Source of the DNA: Halomonas zincidurans B6
GTDB taxonomy: Bacteria; Pseudomonadota; Gammaproteobacteria; Pseudomonadales; Halomonadaceae
Length of the DNA: 64,000 nt
Reading direction: 5' to 3'
Assembly (NCBI RefSeq): GCF_000731955.1
Contig: NZ_JNCK01000001.1
Location: forward strand, 620,001-684,000
A program made the translations under genes and the position numbers. Within the stretch, counting starts at the first letter, position 1. Every line of letters starts with the position of its first letter. Shown piece by piece: positions 8,068 through 16,913 of the stretch. The notes beneath the pieces are model-generated. The model was not told the DNA's origin and searched no databases. It saw only the letters and a list, made by a program, of their open reading frames with translations.

Positions 8068-9417
8068 TCAGCGAAGCGACAGGGCCGCAGTGGCGGTCTC
8101 GCCGGACGCAGTGCGGTAGGCGTCGTCTTCCTCGGCGAGCACCTGCGGCGAGAAGCGCACCAGGAAGGTGAAGAAGGATGCCAGCATCACCGCCATGCCC
8201 AGGTACAGAAGGCCCTGCTGGTAGCTCAGCGATTCGGCGCGAAACAGAAAGCCGGCGGCGACGGCTCCGGCATTGCCGCCGGCGCCGACGATGCCCGCTA
8301 CCGCGCCCAGGGCGTTGCGGTTGACGAAGGGCACCACGCCGAAGGTGGCACCCTCGGCCATCTGCACGAACAGGCTGAACACCAGCATGATGCCGATGGC
8401 CACGGCGAGTACCTGCATCTGGGCGAAGAACATTAGCGCGATGGCCTCGCAGAACATGGCGATGAACAGCCAGCGCACCCGGCCCTTGAGGCCGCCGTGG
8501 CGGGCGAAGAGATCCGAGAACACGCCGCCCAGGGTGCGCGCGAACAGGTTCATCAGGCCGAACAGCCCGGCGATCAGGCCGGCGGTGGCCAGGTCGAGTT
8601 CGAAATTGTCGAAGAAGTAGATGGCGGCGATGTTATTGATGGTCAGCTCGACGCCGAAGCAGGCGGCGTAGACCACGAACAGCGCCCAGACTCGAACGTC
8701 CCGGGCGGCCGCGCCGAAGGTGCTGCGCATGCTGTATTCCTTCTCGGCACGCGGCAGTTCGCCGCGCTCACGCAACTCGTCGAAGTTGCCGTCCGGCGCA
8801 TCCTGGGTCAGGCAGTAGTACGCGATGCCGGTCAGGAACAGCACGATCCCCGGAACCACCATCGCCAGGCGCCAACCCAGCGTGGCTTCCACGCCCAGCA
8901 TCAGGATGCCGGCGAATATCAGCGGCATGAGGATCTGTGTGGTGCCGCCGCCCAGGTTGCCCCAGCCGGCGGTGGTGGCGTTGGCGGTACCCACCACGTT
9001 GGGACCGAACATCACCGAGGTGTGATATTGGGTGATGACGAACGAGGCGCCGATCGCGCCGATCGCCAGGCGCGCCAGGAAGAAGCTTTCGAAGCTGTCG
9101 GCGAAGCCGATCATCATCACCGGCAGCGAGCCCAGGCACAAAAGCCAGGTATAGGCCTTGCGCGGGCCGATCTTGTCGCAGAGCACGCCGATCGCCAGAC
9201 GCACGATGACGGTGATCGCTACCGAGGCAATGATGGTGTTGCCGATCTGGGTCTTGGTCAGGCCAAGATCGTCGCGCACCACTGCCATCAACGGGGCGAT
9301 GCCGAACCAGCCGAAGAAGCAGATATGGAAGGCGAACCACGAAAGGTGGAAAGCCCGCATTTGCGGACTCTTGAAGCTGAACAGACGAATCCTGTTGGCT
9401 TTGTTGCGAATGTCCAT
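8068..9417 (-). CDS. MFS transporter, nitrate/nitrite porter (NarK/NasA-like)
   Basis: From the ATG at 9417 the product has 449 residues with about 12 transmembrane helices. The opening is typical of NNP-type major facilitator proteins: FHLSWFAFHICFFGWFGIAPLM, then the MFS signature GVLCDKIGPRKAY between helices 2 and 3. NNP porters move nitrate in or exchange nitrate for nitrite. A longer in-frame start at 9585 lacks a ribosome site and adds a charged, low-complexity leader, so it was not used. No nitrate reductase or nitrite gene is adjacent, so another anion substrate cannot be excluded. Confidence 0.78.
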   Translation of the reverse strand: MDIRNKANRIRLFSFKSPQMRAFHLSWFAFHICFFGWFGIAPLMAVVRDDLGLTKTQIGNTIIASVAITVIVRLAIGVLCDKIGPRKAYTWLLCLGSLPVMMIGFADSFESFFLARLAIGAIGASFVITQYHTSVMFGPNVVGTANATTAGWGNLGGGTTQILMPLIFAGILMLGVEATLGWRLAMVVPGIVLFLTGIAYYCLTQDAPDGNFDELRERGELPRAEKEYSMRSTFGAAARDVRVWALFVVYAACFGVELTINNIAAIYFFDNFELDLATAGLIAGLFGLMNLFARTLGGVFSDLFARHGGLKGRVRWLFIAMFCEAIALMFFAQMQVLAVAIGIMLVFSLFVQMAEGATFGVVPFVNRNALGAVAGIVGAGGNAGAVAAGFLFRAESLSYQQGLLYLGMAVMLASFFTFLVRFSPQVLAEEDDAYRTASGETATAALSLR

Positions 9418-9756
9418 AAGTCGGTCGGTCCTCATCGAGTCGTGTCGAACGCGGGATGGATCTTCGTCATTGAAGGTCCGGGGCCGACGCACTCGTACTC
9501 GCGGGGTCAAGCCTGGTCCACGTCGGTCTGCCAGGAATAAAGCATCAGCCGTGCCAATCTCCAGCGATGCTTCTCTTTCAGTCATTTGCGAACCATTTGA
9601 TGGCTGTCGCGCGGCTTCGCTCGATCCTCGAAGCGCTGCTTTGGCGCATCCGGCGAGGCGGTTGCGCTATGAAAAGACGTCTTGGCAGATAACGTGCAGG
9701 TGGCGGGGAAGAGGACTTCGGCGCTTTGAACGCGGGAACTGGATGGTGGTGGAAAC
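9418..9756. other. Intergenic region without a recognised gene
   Basis: About 340 bases between the NarK-like start and the terminator of the M23 gene hold no supported coding region. The region contains the promoter side of the NarK-like gene. No clear regulatory motif was recognised. Confidence 0.5.
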
Positions 9757-9785
9757 GAAGACGCCCCGCGATGCGGGGCGTCTTC
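9757..9785 (-). terminator. Strong hairpin after the M23 protein gene
   Basis: A perfect 13-base stem GAAGACGCCCCGC / GCGGGGCGTCTTC with a 3-base loop lies 22 bases beyond the M23 stop codon. The following T tract on the minus strand is short (CGTTTCC), so termination by this hairpin is likely but not textbook. Confidence 0.7.
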
Positions 9786-9806
9786 ATCAACAGTATGGCC
9801 TTTCCA

Positions 9807-11543
9807 TCAACTGTCGTCGGGGTTTCTCTTGCTCGGCGTCGAGGCGCGAGCCAGCTGAGCGTCGCCGCTGGTTTCGAGCTTGGCCAGCAGTTGCTGGGAC
9901 TGTTGCTTGAAGGCCGCCAGAGCCTGCCCGGACAGACTCTGGTTCTCGGGTAACTTGACGCGCATCGCATCCACGGCACGGTTGTTGACCATCACCTCGT
10001 AATGCAGGCTCGGCCCGGTGGCGTTTCCGGTGCTGCCGGAAAGGGCAATTTTCTCGCCCATCTTGACGCGGTCCCCTTCCGAGACGTAACGCTTGGAAAG
10101 GTGCATGTAACGCGTCTTGTAGCCGTTGTCGTGACGGATGACCATGTAATAGCCGGCGCCATTGGCCTGGTAAGCAGACTTGATGACGCGCCCGGCGCCA
10201 GCCGATTCGATGGGCGTGCCGGTAGGCACGGCGAAATCCGTGCCGCGATGCGGCGTGATGCGTCCGGTGACGGGATGTTTGCGGCGCAAGTTGTACGATG
10301 AGCTGACCCGGTAGTTGCCGTCGAAAGGATAGCGATTGAACGCCGGGTCCAGGCTTCGCCCGTCGGGGGTGTAGAAGCGATCGTCCTTCGGATTGCGAAC
10401 GACTGTCAGCTCGGTCCGCGCGCCTTCGTATCTAGCCGCCAGAATGCGCGAGTCCAGTGCCTTGCCCTCAATCATGTCCGCTTCGACCAGCACCTGGAAA
10501 CGATCGCCGCGGCGTGTATCGCGACGAAAATCAATCTTCTTGGCCAATAGGTTGCTGAGCTCTGCCACCTCGCTGGAGGACAGCCCGGTGGCACTTGCCG
10601 AACCGGCAAAGCTGCCACTGACCGTTCCGGCAAACAGCCGCTGGGTAGCTTCGCCGGCCTTATCGATATTGGCGACCTCAAACGTGTGCTGCTCGGCATC
10701 GCGCTCGATGAGGTAGCCCGAACGGGCATCCTTCATCACGCGCAGGGCCAGCAGTTGACCTTCTTCATCGAGCTGAAAGTCGATGTTGTCGCCGGCACGC
10801 CAGTTGGTCAGCGGCTTGTCGTCCGGTAGCGCATCCAGCAGGCGCAGCACTTCGCTGTACTCCAGGCCGAAGGTACGCTCGGCCATGACTGCGAAGGTGT
10901 CGCCCTGTTGAACGGTATAGGTTTCCCACTGCGGGACGAAGTCTTCCTTGGCGACGATCTCGTTCTCGAGTTCGATTTTGCCGTCATCGAGAATCAGCGA
11001 GTCCGAAGAGAGAAATTCGTGGGAAGCGCCGCTGTCGAGTTCGCCCTCGATTGCGTCAGCGTCGAACAGTTGTCGCGCAATCTTGAGTGTCTGAATGTCG
11101 AGGGCGGCGTCATTTTCCTCGCTACCGGGCTGCGTGGCCGGAGCCGGCTGGGCGGGGGCGTTGGCCACTGCCGCAGGCGTCTGCGGCTGAAGTACCGTGA
11201 GATCGGCAGAAGCGTTGGGCTCTCGGGCTTCGGCGGTCTCGATGAAATTCAGGTCGACGATTTCCTGAGTCGTCAGGGCGACCAGGGGAATATCCCGACC
11301 GATCAGGCTGGAACTGGATGGTTGGAGATTTTTGGAAACAGCCTGATCGAGCGCCTGGGTATTGACTACCGAGGTCGGGGCGGCGATAGCAAGATTGACT
11401 GGCTTATTCATGCCGTTAGTAACATCGGTTTCGTTCAGAGCGGCCAAAATCTTGTACGTGCCCAGCACAGTAACCATGGTGGCGACGGGTAGCAGCAGCA
11501 ACTTGTGCGTGCGGGGCAGCGAATGGAAAATTCGCAACATCAT
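9807..11543 (-). CDS. LysM/M23 (LytM-fold) cell-envelope protein, OapA/MepM-like
   Basis: The 578-residue product from the ATG at 11543 has one N-terminal membrane anchor (KLLLLPVATMVTVLGTYKIL, about residues 14-33). A low-complexity linker follows, then a LysM/OapA-type segment (YTVQQGDTFAVMAERTFG) near residue 211 and a C-terminal M23 domain. The M23 domain keeps the zinc ligands in HRGTD and LHYE and the histidine in RYMHLS. The usual HxH motif is SLH, so the first, catalytic histidine is serine at about residue 512. Active relatives cleave peptidoglycan cross-links, whereas LytM proteins lacking active-site residues activate amidases. The start is uncertain: ATG at 11540 or further upstream is possible. 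Confidence 0.8.
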   Translation of the reverse strand: MMLRIFHSLPRTHKLLLLPVATMVTVLGTYKILAALNETDVTNGMNKPVNLAIAAPTSVVNTQALDQAVSKNLQPSSSSLIGRDIPLVALTTQEIVDLNFIETAEAREPNASADLTVLQPQTPAAVANAPAQPAPATQPGSEENDAALDIQTLKIARQLFDADAIEGELDSGASHEFLSSDSLILDDGKIELENEIVAKEDFVPQWETYTVQQGDTFAVMAERTFGLEYSEVLRLLDALPDDKPLTNWRAGDNIDFQLDEEGQLLALRVMKDARSGYLIERDAEQHTFEVANIDKAGEATQRLFAGTVSGSFAGSASATGLSSSEVAELSNLLAKKIDFRRDTRRGDRFQVLVEADMIEGKALDSRILAARYEGARTELTVVRNPKDDRFYTPDGRSLDPAFNRYPFDGNYRVSSSYNLRRKHPVTGRITPHRGTDFAVPTGTPIESAGAGRVIKSAYQANGAGYYMVIRHDNGYKTRYMHLSKRYVSEGDRVKMGEKIALSGSTGNATGPSLHYEVMVNNRAVDAMRVKLPENQSLSGQALAAFKQQSQQLLAKLETSGDAQLARASTPSKRNPDDS

Positions 11544-11793
11544 AAAGGGCCTAGGTGCATGTAAATGGAGGAAAAAACCCATGCACCATAACGCATGACT
11601 CATAGCATGCCTAGCCTGTGTGAATGTACAGGCTTTAAACCCTTGGCCAACGGCTACTCTTTACCAACAATTAGTTACCATGGTGCTACATGGCTCGTCC
11701 TTCAACTCTTTCCTTGCAAAGGACAGCGCGCCGCTTCGGAGGCGATGCAAACGTTGTCACGAATTGGATAGGGCATTACTGACGAGTCGGCAC

Positions 11794-12627
11794 TCACTGG
11801 GCCAGCGTGCCGTCGCGATAGTCGCGTAATGCCTGGTCGAGTTCCTCGCGCTGATTCATCACGAAAGGGCCATAATGCGCGATCGGCTCGCCATGTGGAT
11901 GGCCAGCCAATAGCAATACCTGCGCGCCTGAATGGCTGGACAATGTCAGCGTTTCGCCCGCATTCAGGCTGGCCAGTCGCTGCGCGGAAACCGTCTGGCC
12001 GGCTATCTGCAATTCGCCTTCGAAGACATACGCCAGCAGCGTCGGTGCATCCTGTTCCAAGGTTAGCGTCGCTCCCCCCTCGAGGCGAACATGGGCGATT
12101 CCGGCCTGCCCGGCCAGGGCATCCAGGGGCCCGTCGACAGCTTGAGTCGCGCTTGCCCAGTGTCCGCCCAGGGCGATCAGCTCGCTGCCTTCCTCTTCGA
12201 GGTGCGGCATCTCCTCGCGCTTGATATCACGATAGGTAGCCGGACTGAGCTTGTCACGCGCAGCCAGGTTGATCCATAGCTGGAAGGCATGGAGCCCGGC
12301 ATGATCGGTCAGCGGCATTTCCGAGTGGATGATGCCGCGGCCGGTATGCATCCATTGGGCATCGCCGCTGCCAATGGAGCTACTGTGGCCTAGATGGTCT
12401 TCGTGCATCAGCCCGCCATGCACGACGTAGGTCAATGTCTGGATGCCGCGGTGCGGATGCGGCGGGAACCCGCCGATGTATTCATCGGGTTGCTCCGAAC
12501 CCAGTTCGTCTAACATTAGAAAGGGGTCAAGCCCGCCGCCGAAATCGTGGACGCGGGAAATCTTGACACCATCGCCGTCCTGGCTGGGGTGGCTGGCAAT
12601 AACACGGTTGATTGTGCGCTGCGGCAT
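11794..12627 (-). CDS. Pirin family protein (YhaK-like)
   Basis: The 277-residue protein has the bicupin pirin fold motifs. FPPHPHRGIQTLTYVVHGG carries the metal-binding histidines (around residues 55-73), with HTGRGIIHSEMP near residues 112-123. Pirins bind iron or another metal and several act as quercetinases or redox sensors. The gene is divergent from a LysR regulator that is followed by a glutathionyl-hydroquinone reductase gene. This is the same gene set as E. coli yhaK, yhaJ and yqjG, which suggests a quinone-stress response. Symbol left empty because orthology rests on context. Confidence 0.9.
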   Translation of the reverse strand: MPQRTINRVIASHPSQDGDGVKISRVHDFGGGLDPFLMLDELGSEQPDEYIGGFPPHPHRGIQTLTYVVHGGLMHEDHLGHSSSIGSGDAQWMHTGRGIIHSEMPLTDHAGLHAFQLWINLAARDKLSPATYRDIKREEMPHLEEEGSELIALGGHWASATQAVDGPLDALAGQAGIAHVRLEGGATLTLEQDAPTLLAYVFEGELQIAGQTVSAQRLASLNAGETLTLSSHSGAQVLLLAGHPHGEPIAHYGPFVMNQREELDQALRDYRDGTLAQ

Positions 12628-12723
12628 CGTCTTTACCTCGCGATAACGGAATGATTGTATTGTAGGACGACTTTTTCGAAGAATAAGCGCATAGTTTTGC
12701 TTGCTTCGTTCGAGGAAAACGAA
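12628..12723. promoter_or_regulatory. Divergent promoter region of pirin and LysR genes
   Basis: The 96-base AT-rich region separates the divergent starts. It contains TTTTTCGAAGAATAA at 12672-12686, a TTCGAA-centred sequence. A similar one, TTATTCGAAAGAAAA, lies at 13629-13643 ahead of the hydroquinone reductase gene. Both may be sites for the LysR protein. Confidence 0.4.
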
Positions 12724-13674
12724 ATGTCACGAGTGACCCTGGCTCAATGGCAGATGCTTGCAGCGGTCGTCGATCACGGCGGCTTTGCCCGTGCGGCGGA
12801 GGCGATTCACAAGAGCCCCTCGACGCTCAATCACGCCGTGCACAAGCTCGAAGCGCAGCTTGGGGTGTCGATTCTCGAGCCGATCGGACGCCAGGTGCGG
12901 CTCACCGATGCGGGCGAGATGCTGTTGCGCCGGGCGCGCCAGTTGATCGAGAACGCCGCGGCACTGGAAGAGGTCGCCGAGAGCATGGCGGCGGGGTTGG
13001 AAGCGGAAGTGTCGCTGGCGATCGATCAGATATTCCCGCCCGATGCGCTGGCCGAAGCGCTTCAGCAGTTTTCCCGCAACTATCCGCACGTACGCGTCCA
13101 GTTGCACGAAACGGTGCTCAACGGCGGGGTCGAAATGCTCTACGACAAGCGTGCCGATCTGGTGATCTCGGGGCTCGCCGCTCAGGGCTTCCTCGGTGAG
13201 CCCCTGGTAACCCTGCGCTTTATCGCCGTTGCCCACCCCGCTCATCCGTTACATGCGCTGGCGCGTACCCTCGACCTGCGCGATCTGATTCAGCATCGCC
13301 AACTGGTGGTGCGCGATTCGGCCTTGCGCCAGTCGATGGATGCCGGCTGGTTGAAGGCCGAGCAGCGCTGGACGGTCAGCCATCTGGCGACTTCGCTGGA
13401 CATGCTCGAGCGTGGGCTGGGGTTTGCCTGGCTGCCCGAAACGCGCATACGGGAAGCGCTGACCGCTCGACGCCTGAAGCCGTTGCCATTGGCGGCAGGC
13501 GGTACCCGCGAGGTGCCCATGCAATTGATCTTCCAGGATCGCGACCGGGCCGGGCCGGCGACCCACGCCATGGCCCAGGCGCTTCATGCGGCCGTCAACA
13601 CCTGCTGTCCCATCGATGACGATTCGTTTTATTCGAAAGAAAATGCGGAAAAATTGCAGAGTAGCGTCGAATGA
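12724..13674 (+). CDS. LysR family regulator (YhaJ-like)
   Basis: The 316-residue protein has an N-terminal helix-turn-helix (GGFARAAEAIHKSPSTLNHAV, about residues 19-39) and LTDAGEMLLRRAR, followed by the effector-binding domain. The ATG at 12724 follows the ribosome-site-like GAGGAAAACGAA. Its position between a divergent pirin gene and a downstream glutathionyl-hydroquinone reductase gene mirrors E. coli yhaJ. YhaJ activates these neighbours in response to quinol-type aromatics. The same role here is inferred from synteny. Confidence 0.87.
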   Translation: MSRVTLAQWQMLAAVVDHGGFARAAEAIHKSPSTLNHAVHKLEAQLGVSILEPIGRQVRLTDAGEMLLRRARQLIENAAALEEVAESMAAGLEAEVSLAIDQIFPPDALAEALQQFSRNYPHVRVQLHETVLNGGVEMLYDKRADLVISGLAAQGFLGEPLVTLRFIAVAHPAHPLHALARTLDLRDLIQHRQLVVRDSALRQSMDAGWLKAEQRWTVSHLATSLDMLERGLGFAWLPETRIREALTARRLKPLPLAAGGTREVPMQLIFQDRDRAGPATHAMAQALHAAVNTCCPIDDDSFYSKENAEKLQSSVE

Positions 13675-13722
13675 ATCGGTCTAAGCTGGCGTGAATCGCT
13701 TACTGCATTCAAGGAGACGACG

Positions 13723-14727
13723 ATGGGCTTGTTGATCGAAGGCCAATGGCACGACCAGTGGTATGACACCGAGAAGCACGGCGGCGAGTTCGTGCGTGAA
13801 TCGGCCCAACTGCGCAAATGGCTGACCGGCGACGGCGCACCGGGACCGCAAGGGCAGGATGCGCTGCCGGCCGAAGCGGATCGCTACCATCTGTATGTCT
13901 CGCTGGCCTGTCCCTGGGCGCACCGCACCCTGATCATGCGCAAGCTGAAGGGCCTGGAGCGGCTGATCGGCGTGTCGCATACCAGTCCGCTGATGCTCGA
14001 CCAGGGCTGGAGTTATCATGTCGGCGAGGGCTCGAGCGGCGATCCGCTCAATGGCGTGGACTACCACCATCAGCTCTACACCATGACGCAACACGACTAT
14101 ACCGGTCGGGTCACGGTGCCGGCGCTGTGGGACAAGCTTGGCAAACGTCTCGTCAATAACGAATCCGCCGATCTGGTGCGTATCTTCAACGACGCCTTCG
14201 ACGCTATCACCGGCAACCGGCTGGACTTCTATCCGACCGAGCTGCGCGAGACCATCGAAGCGGTCAATGCCGACGTCTACGATCACATCAATAACGGCGT
14301 CTACAAGGCCGGGTTCGCCACCGAGCAGAATGTCTACGAGAAGCACGTCACGGCGCTGTTCGAGGCGCTCGATCGCATGGAAGCGCGGCTTGACGAGCAG
14401 CGTTACCTGGCCGGTGAATGGCTGACCGAAGCGGATATTCGGCTATTTACCACGCTGGTGCGTTTCGATCCCGTCTATCACGGGCATTTCAAGTGCAATC
14501 TGCGGCGCATTACCGACTATCCCAATCTCGCGAACTACCTGCGCGAACTGTACCAGTGGCCGGGTATCAAGGAGACCGTCGACTTCGATCATATCAAGCG
14601 CCACTACTATGGCAGCCATGCCACCATCAATCCCACCGGCATCGTGCCCAAGGGTCCGATCCTCGACCTCGAGCGGCCGCACGACCGCGAGCGCCTAACG
14701 GGGCAGGGGATCCGCGAGAAAGCATAA
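13723..14727 (+). CDS. yqjG: Glutathionyl-hydroquinone reductase (YqjG/Xi-class GST)
   Basis: The 334-residue protein matches Xi-class glutathione transferases in length and motifs. The opening IEGQWHDQWYDTEKHGGEF is typical. The catalytic cysteine lies in ACPWAHR at residue 63, and the C-terminal helical GST domain contains EADIRLFTTLVRFDPVYHGHFKCN. The enzyme removes glutathione from glutathionyl-hydroquinones in the cytoplasm and so protects against quinone damage. It lies 48 bases after the LysR gene, preceded by AAGGAGACGACG. Confidence is high because of the CPWAHR motif and the pirin/LysR neighbourhood. Confidence 0.92.
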   Translation: MGLLIEGQWHDQWYDTEKHGGEFVRESAQLRKWLTGDGAPGPQGQDALPAEADRYHLYVSLACPWAHRTLIMRKLKGLERLIGVSHTSPLMLDQGWSYHVGEGSSGDPLNGVDYHHQLYTMTQHDYTGRVTVPALWDKLGKRLVNNESADLVRIFNDAFDAITGNRLDFYPTELRETIEAVNADVYDHINNGVYKAGFATEQNVYEKHVTALFEALDRMEARLDEQRYLAGEWLTEADIRLFTTLVRFDPVYHGHFKCNLRRITDYPNLANYLRELYQWPGIKETVDFDHIKRHYYGSHATINPTGIVPKGPILDLERPHDRERLTGQGIREKA

Positions 14728-14770
14728 TCCAGGCTCGGATGTAAGCGGTGAAGACTAGATATAAGTTTGT

Positions 14771-14829
14771 TGGGGAACGTGTTCCCGACAGCCTGTTGCC
14801 GGCTTCAATCGCGAATGAATTCGCTCCCA
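14771..14829. repeat. REP-like palindrome, interrupted in its right arm by the group II intron
   Basis: The left arm begins TTGGGGAACGTGTTCCCGA and the right arm ends TCGCGAATGAATTCGCTCCCA; the arms are imperfect reverse complements. It resembles the intergenic REP-type hairpins common in pseudomonads and Halomonadaceae. The repeat stops at CTCCCA, where the intron begins, and CAAGG after the intron would continue it. A second palindrome of the same style lies at 16788-16846. Confidence 0.6.
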
Positions 14830-15341
14830 GTGCGCCCGTGAAGGCGTGCACACAACTCGGTGGAAGTCCGAGTCGGGGTAAGCCATGGCCCCGTAGTCGA
14901 AGGTAACTGCGTCGCCGCGAGGCGGGGTGGAGAGCAACCGGAGGCGAACTGGCGGTCCGTAGGATGACGAACTCGATTCGGCCGGGTCAGGTGGCGAGCT
15001 TGCTGGGAGACAGCGAAGCCTGAAACGCACCCGTCGCGCTGGGGTGGCGGCTAAAGCGACGGCGGGACCTGCCAGGTGGTTGGAGGCGGAACGTCAGGAA
15101 GGGTGCACGAGATAAGCGGGGAGTCCTGGTCACCGAGGTGACGGCGGCCAGGGGTCAGAGCCTTCATAGTACCGGCGTGCGGATCACGCCTTGGCCACGG
15201 CTCATCCCGGCGAAAGCAGGGATCTAGAGATGCGGGAGTGCTAACTCTGCCTACCGCCAAGACGCCGTACAGGAGGCGCAGAGAACAGAACCTGTGCCGA
15301 GGGAAGGGAGGCAGGAAGATGGATGCGAGAGACGACCAGAG

Positions 15342-16676
15342 ATGAGCGAACGCAACAGCACAGCATCGATAGTGTCCCCCCGTGGGACTAAGCAAGGTGC
15401 GTCATCACCCGCCGCTATGGCGGGGGGTGACCGCTCAATCTGGACGGACCGCATGTTGGCGGCGCTGGATAACGGCGTCAAAGGACGTAAATGGTTCAGC
15501 CTGATCGACAAGGTACACCGCTCGTCGACCCTAGCGAGTGCCTGGCTACAGGTCTACCGCAACCAGGGTGCAGCGGGGGTCGATCGGCAAAGCGTGTCAC
15601 GCTTCGCCGCGCAGTCCGGACGCCACCTTGAGGAGCTCCAGGCCGACCTGGCGGCGGGGCGGTACCGCCCACAGGCGGTGCGGCGGATCGAGATCCCCAA
15701 GGGCGGCGGCAAGACACGCCCGTTGGGTATCCCTACCGTCAAGGACCGCATCGTTCAGGCGGCGCTCAAGCGTGTCATCGAACCGATTCTCGAGCACGAG
15801 TTCCTGCCGATGAGCTATGGCTTCCGACCAGGAAGAGGCTGCAAGGACGCCTTGCGGGCCGTCGATGATGGCCTCAAGGCCGGCATGACCTGGGGGGTCG
15901 ACGCCGACCTGCAGGGTTACTTCGACAGCATCCCGCATGACCGCCTCATGAGCCGTGTTGAGGAACGGCTCAGCGATGGTCGGTTGTTGTCACTGCTGCG
16001 TGCCTGGCTGACGCAGGACATCGTTAGCGAGATGAACTGCTGGAGCCCCACCGCGGGAGCGCCGCAAGGAGCGATCATCAGCCCCTTGCTGGCGAATCTC
16101 TACCTGCACCCGCTGGACCAGGAGATGACCCAGCGCGGCTATCGCATGGTGCGGTATGCCGACGACTTTGTCATCCTCTGTTACAGCGAGCAGGAGGCCC
16201 GGCAGGCCCTGGCCCACGTGCAGGACTGGGTGATGACGAATGGCCTGACCCTGCACCCCGACAAGCCCCATATCGGTGACTGTCGACAACGCGGCGAGGG
16301 CTTCGACTTCCTGGGCTACCGCTTCGAGGCGGGAAAGCGCTGGGTACGTAGGAAGAGTCTCAGAGCCTTCAAGGACAAGGTGAGAAGCAAGACGCGGCGG
16401 ACGGAAGGTAAGAGTCTGCGGCAGATCATCGCCTCACTCAATCCTCTGCTAAGAGGCTGGTTCGGCTACCTCCGACACGCCTATCGGACAACGTTCCGGC
16501 CGTTGGATGGCTTCATCCGCCGACGGCTTCGCGCCATCCTGCGCAAGCAGGAGAAACGCCCTGGGCGTGGCAACACCGGAACAGACACGCGACGTTGGCC
16601 CAATAGGTTCTTCGCCGCTGCCGGGCTTTTCACCCTAGCCGAAGCCTGGCAGCAAGCGAGCCAATCACGATGTTGA
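15342..16676 (+). CDS. ltrA: Group II intron reverse transcriptase/maturase
   Basis: The 444-residue protein contains a reverse transcriptase domain with the segments TRPLGIPTVKDRIVQ, SYGFRPGRGCKDAL, APQGAIISPLLANLYL and the active-site YADD at residues 272-275. The maturase (X) domain follows, with SLNPLLRGWFGYLRHAY. The tail ends in RRWPNRFFAAAGLFTLAEAW, and no HNH endonuclease domain is seen. The protein promotes splicing and reverse-splicing mobility of its host intron. ATG at 15342 was preferred to the upstream in-frame start at 15294. No stop or frameshift interrupts the gene, so it looks functional. Confidence 0.95.
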   Translation: MSERNSTASIVSPRGTKQGASSPAAMAGGDRSIWTDRMLAALDNGVKGRKWFSLIDKVHRSSTLASAWLQVYRNQGAAGVDRQSVSRFAAQSGRHLEELQADLAAGRYRPQAVRRIEIPKGGGKTRPLGIPTVKDRIVQAALKRVIEPILEHEFLPMSYGFRPGRGCKDALRAVDDGLKAGMTWGVDADLQGYFDSIPHDRLMSRVEERLSDGRLLSLLRAWLTQDIVSEMNCWSPTAGAPQGAIISPLLANLYLHPLDQEMTQRGYRMVRYADDFVILCYSEQEARQALAHVQDWVMTNGLTLHPDKPHIGDCRQRGEGFDFLGYRFEAGKRWVRRKSLRAFKDKVRSKTRRTEGKSLRQIIASLNPLLRGWFGYLRHAYRTTFRPLDGFIRRRLRAILRKQEKRPGRGNTGTDTRRWPNRFFAAAGLFTLAEAWQQASQSRC

Positions 16677-16690
16677 AACTATCGACTGGA

Positions 16691-16758
16691 GAGCCGTGTG
16701 CGGGAGAACCGCACGCACGGTTCGGAGGGCGGGGAGGCGAAGCCTTCCCGACCCCTAT
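16691..16758 (+). ncRNA. Group II intron domains V and VI
   Basis: Domain V folds as GAGCCGTG and CACGGTTC closing a hairpin with a GAGA-type loop (16691-16723). Domain VI follows with GGGCGGGGAGGC / GCCTTCCCGACCC and a bulged A at 16751. These are the catalytic and branch-point parts of the ribozyme. Confidence 0.85.
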
Positions 16759-16787
16759 CAAGGACAAACTAACTGGCAGGGGGCTGT

Positions 16788-16846
16788 GGGAGGGAGCTTG
16801 TTCGCGATAGGGGCAGCCGAAACCGATCGGGAACAAGTTCCCTCCC
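16788..16846. repeat. REP-like palindrome downstream of the intron
   Basis: The arms GGGAGGGAGCTTGTTCGCGA and the reverse complement of GATCGGGAACAAGTTCCC match at all but two positions over about 20 bases, around a 16-base loop. It lies between the intron and the convergent queG stop codon and could also work as a transcription end. It is the same style as the palindrome at 14771-14829. Confidence 0.65.
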
Positions 16847-16913
16847 CCAAAACCCTAGGTCTCGGCTTGGGTGGGCCATCATCGAAATGGGGTCCCCTGC
16901 CACGGCTGGCGGT

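Larger units (their letters stand above)
14830..16758 (+). mobile_element. Group II intron, apparently complete (ribozyme plus maturase)
   Basis: The element starts GTGCGCCC, matching the GTGYG 5' consensus, and ends in a domain V/VI structure. The proposed 3' end is CCCCTAT at 16758, with a candidate bulged branch A at 16751. IBS1 CTCCCA (14824-14829) pairs perfectly with EBS1 TGGGAG (15004-15009). IBS2 GAATTCG pairs with CGAACTC at 14968-14974 except at one position. These pairings fix the 5' boundary. The maturase gene lies in domain IV. The host site is a REP-like hairpin downstream of a gene, so insertion disrupts no protein. The 3' boundary may be off by one base. Confidence 0.85.

Noticed and set aside
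9578..9979. A 133-codon minus-strand frame
   Set aside because: It overlaps the end of the M23 gene and its terminator hairpin and has no family features.
14830..16758. Maturase region as a retron or diversity-generating retroelement
   Set aside because: Domain V/VI structure, EBS/IBS pairing and the maturase domain identify a group II intron; no msr/msd or template/variable repeat is seen.
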